Source: Tautonia rosea (lineage in GTDB: Bacteria; Planctomycetota; Planctomycetia; Isosphaerales; Isosphaeraceae). Taken from it: a stretch of 64,000 bases of DNA. Location: positions 62,001 through 126,000 of the forward strand of contig NZ_JABBYO010000015.1 in assembly GCF_012958305.1 (NCBI RefSeq), read 5' to 3'. Within the stretch, counting starts at the first letter, position 1. Each line of letters begins with the position of its first letter. The notes below the pieces were generated by a model that saw nothing but the letters and a program-made list of their open reading frames with translations, searched no databases and had not been told where the DNA came from. Shown piece by piece: positions 35,801-43,221 of this stretch. The position numbers were made by a program, and so were the translations under genes.

Positions 35801-36102
35801 TCCTCGTCCCGAGCAAGGAGGTCAGCGACCAGTACTCCGCCGTCATGATCGCCACCGACGACGGCCGGGTTGTCACCGGTCGGATCGTCAACCTTAACGC
35901 CGACAACCTCATGATCATGACCAACATGCTTGAACCCAACGCCCTCGAAGGCGTGGCCCGCTCTCGGATCGAGGAGATGCAGGCCTCCCCCGTTTCCATG
36001 ATGCCCGAGGGCCTGCTCAATACCCTGGAGCAGGACGAGATCCTCGACCTCCTCGCCTACCTCCTCTCCCGAGGAGACCGCGAAGCCGAGATGTTCGACT
36101 GA
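32848..36102 (+). CDS. Secreted DUF1080 / PQQ-like propeller / HEAT / cytochrome c fusion
   Basis: This 1084-aa exported protein is built of four modules. A signal peptide covers residues 1-35. A DUF1080 (3-keto-disaccharide hydrolase, concanavalin-like) domain covers about 38-237 (FESLFNGKDLSGWEG). A Lys/Arg/Ala linker near 245-260 is followed by a sorbosone-dehydrogenase-like six-bladed propeller at about 265-630 (VSVGYRNPYDIAFNRQGELF; VNHAVSGSDYGWRNGTGKWP) and a HEAT-like helical region at about 655-900. A C-terminal monohaem cytochrome c domain has C952-F-S-C955-H956 and the planctomycete haem-binding tail VGPDLTGIAGRFSPRDLLES. It may oxidise or cleave sugar derivatives and pass electrons to the haem; this is inferred from the modules. 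Confidence 0.9.
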   Translation: MSRPFSRPTAMLGASAAVVLALLLGGAVLPTQDEGGFESLFNGKDLSGWEGNPALWSVEDGLLTGRTSADSPLQYNQFLIHRGEPVRNFELQATFRLMGDNNSGVQYRSKQLPDAGSFVVGGYQADIHPNPAYNGMLYDERGRGIVAQSGQRVVVTADGEKKVEGRTESERPELDLSDWNELTIIARGNTLVHKLNGKTVAEITDNQESERELEGILALQVHAGPPMTVQFKDIKLRRFDDADAQAAAAPARKKARRKVQVPPPGQKATDADLLKVADGFKVELLHSVPAETQGSWVSMAVDPEGRLIVSDQYGKLFRVTVPPIGEGGEVVVEPIDVNIGEAQGLLWAFDSLYVMVNRGGQYESGLYRVQDTNGDGDLDTVTQLRQLQGGGEHGPHAIIPSPEGDALFVICGNATQLTNFQATRVPPVWGEDHLLPRMPDGNGFMANVLGPGGAIYKVDPAGETWELISVGYRNPYDIAFNRQGELFTYDADMEWDINTPWYRPTRVNHAVSGSDYGWRNGTGKWPSYYLDSLPAAVDIGPGSPTGIVFGYGAKFPEKYQNALYICDWSYGKLYAVHLEPDGSSYTGTAEEFITGTPLALTDLVINPKDGAMYFAVGGRRTTSGLYRVTYDGDESTAPAAVADDSGSELRALRKQLEAFLGRQDPAAIDLAWENLDHDDRFVRFAARAALEFQDPGAWSDRALAEEDPRAATNALLALVRVSAPDPFHRRPTDPPVDMLLKQRVQDALDRAAQSWDELSYSEKLDLLRVYSVFFNRMGPPDDRTRAELIARFDAVYPGSGVELNTDLGRLLVYLQSPTAAPKTVALLEAAPTQEEQIDYAMMLRKLQPGWTPELRERYFRWFLKAANYRGGSSFANFVRNIKNEAVEALTEAERVALQPIIEAQPEAAKIATVQRPFVKEWSLEELTGLIEDGLGGGRDYDRGRRLFAETSCFSCHRYAGEGGAVGPDLTGIAGRFSPRDLLESILVPSKEVSDQYSAVMIATDDGRVVTGRIVNLNADNLMIMTNMLEPNALEGVARSRIEEMQASPVSMMPEGLLNTLEQDEILDLLAYLLSRGDREAEMFD

Positions 36103-36137
36103 CCCGTTCGTGTTCGCGAGTGCGGTTCCTCCACGCC

Positions 36138-36169
36138 CAGACCGGGTTTCGACCTTCTGACCCGGTCTG
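36138..36169 (+). terminator. 10-bp hairpin after the fusion gene
   Basis: CAGACCGGGT (36138-36147) pairs perfectly with ACCCGGTCTG (36160-36169) around a 12-base loop, 35 bases after the stop. The T content after it is moderate (cacccctttcc). Confidence 0.65.
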
Positions 36170-36250
36170 AGGCCACCCCTTTCCTTGCCACACTTGGGTG
36201 AATGGATTGAGAAGCGGGCGATCACGACTCGCTTGAGAACGGACCTTAGC

Positions 36251-36297
36251 CTCCCTCTCCCCCGCACGCGGGGGAGAGGGTTGAGGTGAGGGGGCAG
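36251..36297. repeat. REP-like palindromic element
   Basis: CCCTCTCCCCCGC (36253-36265) and GCGGGGGAGAGGG (36268-36280) form a perfect 13-bp palindrome, followed by the tail ttgaggtgagggggc. This palindrome plus GGTGAGGGGG tail is the form of REP-type elements scattered in many GC-rich genomes and usually spread by RAYT transposases. Only one copy is in the window. It sits about 30 bases before the deacetylase start. Confidence 0.6.
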
Positions 36298-36323
36298 TCC
36301 TTCACGCTTTCGCCCACAACGTC

Positions 36324-37250
36324 ATGGTCCCCCTCATTTACCACCCCCGCTTCAACATCACGGCCTTCGGTCTGGAGCGGCTCCATCCCTTCGATAGCCA
36401 GAAATACCGCCACATCCATGACGCCCTCGTCGCCCGGGGCCTCAGACGCCCCAGCGACTTCACCAGGCCGAGCCCCGTTACCCAGGCCGACCTCCTGAAG
36501 GTCCACACCCCGGAATATCTGCGGTCCTTACGCCGCTCCGAAGTCCTCGCCCGCATCCTGGAAGTGCCCGTCGTCCGGCGGATTCCCACCTGGTTGCTGG
36601 ACCGGCGGGTCCTTCGTCCCATGCGATATGCCGTCGGCGGGACGCTCCTTGCTTGCCGACTGGCCCTGGAGCACGGGGTCGCCATCAACCTCGGCGGCGG
36701 CTATCACCATGCGGGTTCCGACCGGGGCGGTGGCTTCAGTGCCTATGCCGACGTGCCCCTGGGAGCCTTGATCCTTCATGAGGAGGGACGAATCGGTCGC
36801 GTGCTGGTCGTCGATCTCGACGTTCACCAGGGGGACGGCACTGCCTCCGTCTTCCGGAACTGGTCGTGGGCATCGATCCTCGACCTTTACGAGGACGACC
36901 TCTTCCCGTTCCCGAAGGAGCCAGTGGACGTGCCATTGCCGGTGCCGGCTGGGTTGTCGGGGATCGAGTATCTTGACATCGTCCGGGACCACCTGCCCGG
37001 TTCCTTCGACGCCCATCGACCCGATCTGATCATCTACAACGCTGGCTCCGACCCCTTCGAGGGGGACCCACTGGCCCGGCTTCGGCTCTCGGGGAACGAC
37101 CTTGCCGAGCGGGACTTGCTGGTGGTCACTATGGCCCGGGAGCGGGGCATCCCCGTGGCGATGGTGCTCTCAGGCGGCTATTCCCCGCAGTCCTGGCGCA
37201 TCCACACCGATGCCATTGAGGGCATCCTGACAAGGTTCGACCCGGCATGA
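36324..37250 (+). CDS. Histone deacetylase family protein (class IV-like)
   Basis: The 308-aa product is a zinc amidohydrolase of the HDAC/acetoin-utilization family and looks most like class IV (HDAC11-type). It has YHPRFNITAFGLERLHPFDS at the N-terminus, the catalytic His pair in NLGGGYHHA, metal ligands in VVDLDVHQGDGTA (Asp, His), and the third ligand Asp in IIYNAGSDPFEGDPLARL. GYSPQSWRIHTDAIEGIL closes the domain. It should remove acetyl or related acyl groups from lysines or small amines; the substrate is unknown. It is monocistronic. Confidence 0.9.
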   Translation: MVPLIYHPRFNITAFGLERLHPFDSQKYRHIHDALVARGLRRPSDFTRPSPVTQADLLKVHTPEYLRSLRRSEVLARILEVPVVRRIPTWLLDRRVLRPMRYAVGGTLLACRLALEHGVAINLGGGYHHAGSDRGGGFSAYADVPLGALILHEEGRIGRVLVVDLDVHQGDGTASVFRNWSWASILDLYEDDLFPFPKEPVDVPLPVPAGLSGIEYLDIVRDHLPGSFDAHRPDLIIYNAGSDPFEGDPLARLRLSGNDLAERDLLVVTMARERGIPVAMVLSGGYSPQSWRIHTDAIEGILTRFDPA

Positions 37251-37888
37251 GCGATCGGCCATCCAGCGGGACCAGGGCCTTGTCCCGCTGGTCACGATCC
37301 TCAAGCTGCCCCGAGATGGAGAACATCGGTTCAAGAACGATTATGTCGCGGCGCCTCAAGCAAGTCCACGGTTGCCCCAGTTCCAGGACCACCGTCCGAT
37401 GCTTGCGTGCTTGTGGCCTTTGCGGATGCTGCCAACCCTGAACTGGATTGCTGAGAAATGAACAGTCCGGATGATCGGGCTAGTTGCGAGCAATTGCCCT
37501 GATTGGCCTCAACGGGCACCTCCGGCAAGAACGGCGCAGAGTCCGATGGCGGTCCGTTTTCGGTTGGCCTCTCAAATCCTTCTCCACATCCCTTCCTGAG
37601 AAATCAACTGACTTCCGCCATCTTCAAGTGACTGCCGACGCTCCGATTCTCGATGATATCGTTGGAGTCGGTTCGCCTTCTCGTCCCTCGACTTCGTTCC
37701 GGCGACCTACTGCCATGCCCTGCATCCACTCACCTTGGCCAATGCAACCTCAGAAAGTTCCTCTCGGTCATCGCGATCCCACCCTGATCATCTTGGTTCA
37801 ACCTTGATCCACCATAGAATTCCCGAAACGAACAGATGATCCGTGTCATAACCCTCGAAGCCTCAGACAAATACGATCCACAGGGTCT

Positions 37889-37997
37889 GCGCACTCTTGG
37901 CGCACCCGACGGCGCACCCCAGGCGCACCGACTTGCGCACCCTGATCGCGCCGAACCGAGAAGACCGGGCGCACGAGGTCGCGCACTTCCGGCGCAC
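37889..37997 (+). repeat. GCGCAC array, about 11.5-bp phased (cluster 1)
   Basis: The hexamer GCGCAC, mostly followed by C, starts at 37889, 37900, 37912, 37923, 37935, 37969, 37981 and 37992. The start-to-start spacings are 11, 12, 11, 12, 34, 12 and 11 bases; 34 equals three units, with two degenerate units in between. All are in the same orientation. The spacer bases are not conserved. Confidence 0.85.
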
Positions 37998-38205
37998 CAG
38001 GACGGTTCCCCACCCGTGGTCGAGGCTCGCCGTGGTTGTCGTCCCGGAAACGTCATCCCGACTCAGAGGGCGGCCTCAGTCCCATCAAAGCCCGGTCGGA
38101 CGCATGGCTCAGTGCGCCCGCACCATTCCCGAAACGAATCGAGGCCATCTGTCGTAACACAATACCTCATAAGGGAATATGCTCGAATGCTCGTCTGGCC
38201 ACGCG

Positions 38206-38244
38206 GCGCACCGGGAGCGCACCCGACAGCGCACCGCAGCGCAC
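38206..38244 (+). repeat. GCGCAC array (cluster 2)
   Basis: Four further GCGCAC(C) units start at 38206, 38217, 38229 and 38239 (spacings 11, 12, 10), in the same orientation as cluster 1 and about 170-210 bases before the glyA start. Confidence 0.8.
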
Positions 38245-38415
38245 CGGGAGGCCAATCCTCCGCCCGAGCCCTTCACCCGGCGCAAACGCTATGCTTCCGA
38301 TCCTCCCTCAAATTGAGGGTGCCGAGTCGCCCCCGGATCGGGATAATACGATCTCTCAGAACCGCCCTTTTTGATTTCGACTTCCTCTCCGACTCGATTT
38401 GGCTGGAGCACACGG

Positions 38416-39675
<1,260 letters not shown>

Positions 39676-39686
39676 TGTTCTCCCCG

Positions 39687-39715
39687 CCGGATGGCGAGAC
39701 TCCTTCGCCATCCGG
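39687..39715 (+). terminator. 11-bp hairpin after glyA
   Basis: CCGGATGGCGA (39687-39697) pairs perfectly with TCGCCATCCGG (39705-39715) around a seven-base loop, 11 bases after the glyA stop. No T run follows. Confidence 0.7.
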
Positions 39716-39968
39716 TGGCCTCGACTCCGTAATCTTTCGCGAGTCGCTGAAGTTTGTCCGTTCGGTCGCCGTTCAAGCCAGTCCGTTCTTTCTCAATCTG
39801 AAGATCCTGAGTTTTGTGTCGTCCTGACGCTCTATGAGGCGACCAGGGAGTTCGCTCATACCTGACCGCATCCGTTGCGACCAATCGATCTGGAAAGTTG
39901 ACCATCATGCAAATCATGGCTAAGATTGCGAACATTCGAAGTTCATCGTGTCGGATCGAGGTCGAACC

Positions 39969-40700
39969 ATGACGGTCGAAGCGCCCCCGAATCTGAAGGT
40001 GGATCTGGCGGAAGCGAGCCAACGATTGGAATCCGCTTCGGCCTGGGAGGTCCTCCGCTGGTCGGTTGAGACCTTCGGGTCGAAGCTGACCATGGCCACC
40101 GCGTTCGGTCCTGAAGGATGTGCGATCCTCCACATGTTGTCGCACGTCGATCCTGATCGACAGGTCCGCGTCTTCAACCTCGATACCGGCTACCAGTTTC
40201 CCGAAACGCTTCGCCTCCGCGACCGCATTGCCGAGCGCTACGGGATTGAGGTCGAACTGGTCCGGGCCGACTCAACCGTCGCCGAATTTGAGGCTGCCAA
40301 TGGTGGTCCGGTCTACTCGCGAGAGCCGGATCGCTGCTGCTTCGAGCGGAAGATCGTACCGCTGCGCCGCGCGGTGGTCGGTTACGACGCCTGGATTTCC
40401 TCCATCCGCGCCGATCAGTCGGATCACCGAGCGAAAGCGAATGTGGTCGGCTGGGATAAGAAGTTCGACCTGGTGAAGGTCAATCCCTTGCTTCGCTGGT
40501 CGCGTCGGGATGTCTGGGCGTTTGTCGTGGCCAACTCGATCCCGTACAACCCCCTGCACGATCAGGGCTATCCTTCCATTGGCTGCTGGCCGTGCACACG
40601 TCCGGTCGCTGAAGGGGAAACCGACGAACGAGCCGGCCGCTGGGCGGGGCAGGCCAAAACCGAATGTGGATTGCACTCGCTCGACAGTAGCCAACTCTAA
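39969..40700 (+). CDS. cysH: Phosphoadenylyl/adenylyl-sulfate reductase (APS-reductase type, 4Fe-4S)
   Basis: The ATG at 39969 has GAGG seven bases before it and gives 243 aa; the in-frame GTG at 39948 is less likely. The enzyme reduces activated sulfate to sulfite with thioredoxin or glutaredoxin. The paired cysteines C123-C124 and C206/C209 (GCWPCTRP) are the 4Fe-4S ligands typical of enzymes that use APS directly. C233 in TECGLH is the catalytic cysteine. Substrate-binding landmarks are FNLDTGYQFPET and RADQSDHRAKANVV. It opens the plus-strand sulfate-assimilation block with the Rrf2 regulator and Sat-CysC. Confidence 0.93.
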   Translation: MTVEAPPNLKVDLAEASQRLESASAWEVLRWSVETFGSKLTMATAFGPEGCAILHMLSHVDPDRQVRVFNLDTGYQFPETLRLRDRIAERYGIEVELVRADSTVAEFEAANGGPVYSREPDRCCFERKIVPLRRAVVGYDAWISSIRADQSDHRAKANVVGWDKKFDLVKVNPLLRWSRRDVWAFVVANSIPYNPLHDQGYPSIGCWPCTRPVAEGETDERAGRWAGQAKTECGLHSLDSSQL

Positions 40701-40788
40701 CTCGGGACGCTCGGTTCGGTCTTGATTGTCACACCCCCAGAAATTCGCGTACGAGTCTCGACGCATCTTTCGTATCCGCTGACTGCCG

Positions 40789-41199
40789 ATGAAACTCTCC
40801 GCGAAAGCCGAATATGCCTGTCTGGCAATGCTTGCCCTCGCCCGTCATCGGCCTGACGAACCCCCGATGCGCATCCGGGAAATCGCCGAAAGCCAGGGAA
40901 TTCCCGAACGCTATCTCGTCCAGATCTTGCTCCATCTCAAAGGAGCTGGTCTGGTCTCCAGCGTCCGAGGCGCGTCAGGAGGCTACCGGTTAACGAAGTC
41001 TCCTGATCGGATCTCGATCGGTGAAGTCCTGCTCGCAATTGATGGGCCCGAAGAACCACACCGAGAGCCCCAGGCTCCCGAGGCCCGGGCGCTCGCCTCG
41101 GTCTGGGAGGAGATTCGACGCGCCGAGCAATCCGTGCTCGAACGAATCACCCTGGCCGATGTCGCCGAGCGGACGGCGCCCCGAGACTGGGTCATCTGA
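40789..41199 (+). CDS. Rrf2-family regulator without Fe-S cysteines (CymR-like)
   Basis: The 136-aa protein has the Rrf2 winged helix: MKLSAKAEYACLAMLALARH, RIREIAESQGIPERYLVQIL, LLHLKGAGLVSSVRGASGGY and RISIGEVLLAIDGP. The three C-terminal cysteines that hold the cluster in IscR/NsrR are absent; this matches CymR, which controls cysteine and sulfur genes through CysK. Its position between cysH and sat-cysC supports that it regulates sulfate assimilation. Partner and effector are not visible here. Confidence 0.88.
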   Translation: MKLSAKAEYACLAMLALARHRPDEPPMRIREIAESQGIPERYLVQILLHLKGAGLVSSVRGASGGYRLTKSPDRISIGEVLLAIDGPEEPHREPQAPEARALASVWEEIRRAEQSVLERITLADVAERTAPRDWVI

Positions 41200-41265
41200 T
41201 GCCAATCCTCGACACTCCTGCATCGCTTGGCATCGCATCTGGTGACCTCGCTTTGTTACGATTCT

Positions 41266-41304
41266 CAATTGTTCTTAATTGGTTCGACTCCCCTTGAGGA
41301 GTCT
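41266..41304 (+). promoter_or_regulatory. Two inverted repeats upstream of sat-cysC (candidate Rrf2 operator)
   Basis: CAATT-GTTCTT-AATTG at 41266-41281 and GACTCC-CCTTGA-GGAGTC at 41287-41304 are both perfect. They lie between the Rrf2 gene and sat-cysC in a locally AT-rich patch. Either could be an operator; the second could also act as an attenuator hairpin close to the ribosome site at 41311-41315. Confidence 0.45.
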
Positions 41305-41310
41305 TTCAGA

Positions 41311-41315
41311 AGGAG
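41311..41315 (+). promoter_or_regulatory. Ribosome binding site for a non-AUG start of sat-cysC
   Basis: AGGAG lies at 41311-41315 with no ATG, GTG or TTG in frame after it until 41415. The frame's last upstream stop is TGA at 41295-41297. Candidate starts near the site are CTG at 41319 (3 bases away) and ATT at 41325 (9 bases away). Confidence 0.6.
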
Positions 41316-41318
41316 ACC

Positions 41319-43070
41319 CTGACGATTTCTGCCTCGACTTCCCACCCTGGTCCCAACACCCCCTATGGCGGATCGCTGGTTGACCTGATCGTCGATGAAG
41401 CCCGCGCCGCCGAAATGCGGGCAACCTCTCAAGATTATCCGAGCCTGACGCTCGACGAACGTGGTCTCTGCGACCTGGAATTGCTGGCCACAGGCGGCTT
41501 CTCGCCGCTTCAGGGCTTCATGGGCAAGGCCGACTACGAACGCGTGGTCGCCGAAATGCGCCTTGCTGACGGAACCCTCTGGCCCTTGCCTGTCACCCTG
41601 CCCGTCGATCCCTCACAGGGTGTGACCGAAGGCAAGCCGTTGGCCCTGCGAGACATCTACGGCAACCTGCTCGCCTTCCTGCATGTCGAGGAAATCTACG
41701 CGTACGACAAGGAGGCCGAGGCCAAAGGGGCTTATGGCACCACCGACGCCAAGCACCCTTCGGTCGCCTACCTGAACCGCCAGCCCGGCTACTACGCCGC
41801 CGGTAAGCTGGAAGTCATCCGCGTCCCGCCGCATTACGACTTTGTCGAACTCCGCAAGACACCCGCTGAGGTCCGAGCCCACTTTACCGAGAAGGGCTGG
41901 GAGAAGGTTGTTGCCTTCCAGACCCGCAACCCCTTGCACCGGGCCCACGAAGAACTGACCAAGCTTGCGGCCAAGCAGGTTGGCGGCGGCCTTCTCATTC
42001 ACCCGGTTGTCGGCGTCACCAAGCCGGGCGACGTGGACCACTTCACCCGCGTTCGCTGCTACCGAGCCCTGGTGGACGACTACTACGACGAGAACGCGGT
42101 CGTCCTCAGCCTCTTGCCGCTTGCCATGCGGATGGCCGGCCCTCGTGAGGCCCTCTTCCACGCGATCATCCGCCGCAACTTCGGCTGTACTCACCTGATC
42201 GTCGGCCGAGACCACGCCGGCCCCGGCAATGACTCCTCGGGCAAGCCCTTCTACGGGCCGTACGACGCCCAGGAATTCATGCAGAAGTATGGCGATGAAA
42301 TCGGCATGGGCATGGTCGATTTCAAGTTGATGGTCTACCTGCCCGACGAAGACCGCTACTGCGCCGTCGATGAGGTCCCCGAGGGGGTCAAGACCGCCAA
42401 CATCTCCGGCACCCAGGTCCGCGACGACTACCTCGCCAAGGGCGTTCCCCTTCCCGACTGGTTCAGCCGCCCCGAGGTGGCTGAGATCCTCCGCGAAACG
42501 AACCCGCCGAAGTTCAACCAGGGGTTGACAATCTGGTTCACCGGCCTCTCCGGCTCGGGCAAGAGCACGATCGCCCACGCTCTGACCGAGCGCCTGGCCG
42601 AATACGGTCGCAACGCCTCGATGCTCGATGGCGACGAGATCCGGACCCACCTGTCGAAGGGGCTCGGCTTCAGCAAAGAAGATCGAGATACGAACATTCG
42701 TCGGGTCGGTTACGTTGCCGGCCTGGTTGCCCAGCACGGCGGGACGATCCTCTGTTCGGTGATCAGTCCGTATCGCGAGACGCGCGACGAAGCCCGCAAG
42801 ATGTCGAAGGGGAATTTCGTCGAGGTCTTCTGTGACACTCCGCTCGACGTCTGCGAGCAGCGCGACGTGAAGGGCCTCTACGCCAAGGCCCGCAACGCCG
42901 TCGCCTCTGGCAAGCCGATGGGCTTCACCGGGGTGGACGACCCGTACGAGGCCCCCTTGAACCCCGAGGTCACGCTTGATACCAGCAAGCTCTCGGTCGA
43001 GCAGTGCGCCAACGAGATTATTGAAGCCCTGCTGAAGCTCGGCTACATCTTGCCTCACGGCCACCGTTGA
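41319..43070 (+). CDS. Bifunctional sulfate adenylyltransferase / adenylylsulfate kinase, probable non-AUG start
   Basis: ATP sulfurylase (N-terminal) makes APS from sulfate and ATP; APS kinase (C-terminal) makes PAPS. In 583-aa numbering, the sulfurylase HxxH motif is QTRNPLHRAHEE at 201-212, GRDHAGPGND follows, and the kinase P-loop GLSGSGKS is at 409-416. The conserved sulfurylase N-terminus NTPYGGSLVDLIVDEARAAE lies upstream of the first ATG (41415) and in frame. No ATG, GTG or TTG is available, so I place the start at the CTG at 41319; ATT at 41325 is the alternative. No cysD/cysN pair is adjacent. Having both an APS kinase and an APS-type CysH implies a branch point at APS. Confidence 0.85.
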   Translation: MTISASTSHPGPNTPYGGSLVDLIVDEARAAEMRATSQDYPSLTLDERGLCDLELLATGGFSPLQGFMGKADYERVVAEMRLADGTLWPLPVTLPVDPSQGVTEGKPLALRDIYGNLLAFLHVEEIYAYDKEAEAKGAYGTTDAKHPSVAYLNRQPGYYAAGKLEVIRVPPHYDFVELRKTPAEVRAHFTEKGWEKVVAFQTRNPLHRAHEELTKLAAKQVGGGLLIHPVVGVTKPGDVDHFTRVRCYRALVDDYYDENAVVLSLLPLAMRMAGPREALFHAIIRRNFGCTHLIVGRDHAGPGNDSSGKPFYGPYDAQEFMQKYGDEIGMGMVDFKLMVYLPDEDRYCAVDEVPEGVKTANISGTQVRDDYLAKGVPLPDWFSRPEVAEILRETNPPKFNQGLTIWFTGLSGSGKSTIAHALTERLAEYGRNASMLDGDEIRTHLSKGLGFSKEDRDTNIRRVGYVAGLVAQHGGTILCSVISPYRETRDEARKMSKGNFVEVFCDTPLDVCEQRDVKGLYAKARNAVASGKPMGFTGVDDPYEAPLNPEVTLDTSKLSVEQCANEIIEALLKLGYILPHGHR

Positions 43071-43083
43071 TTCGAGGATTGAT

Positions 43084-43118
43084 CCGAGCCGGGTCATCGA
43101 CAAAACGATCCGGCTCGG
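43084..43118 (+). terminator. 9-bp hairpin after sat-cysC
   Basis: CCGAGCCGG (43084-43092) pairs perfectly with CCGGCTCGG (43110-43118), 13 bases after the stop. No T tract follows, so it may be rho-assisted. Confidence 0.65.
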
Positions 43119-43221
43119 GTAAAGTTCTCCGCATGCTCCGAAGTGCCTGAGAATCCTCAGACCCTCCGGATCTTCGCAACGAGGAAGGGAAGCCGCTTCA
43201 GAGGACCACGGAGGGTCCGCC

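Larger units (their letters stand above)
37251..38415. other. Long non-coding region with phased repeats upstream of glyA
   Basis: No convincing gene is present in 1165 bases. Two clusters of GCGCAC repeats (37889-37997 and 38206-38244) are the clear structure. The ORF crossing them (37836-38438) has Arg/His/Pro-rich composition produced by the repeats. An AT-richer patch at 38330-38410 precedes glyA and should hold its promoter. Confidence 0.55.

Noticed and set aside
33058-36267. A 1069-aa open frame on the minus strand
   Set aside because: It is fully antisense to the DUF1080/propeller/cytochrome gene; its Gly/Val/Asp-rich composition is the mirror of GC-rich codon bias, and no domain is visible.
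37889-38244. CRISPR array
   Set aside because: Units are 6-7 bp with 4-6 bp spacers; there are no 24-40-bp repeats or spacers of even length, and no cas genes.
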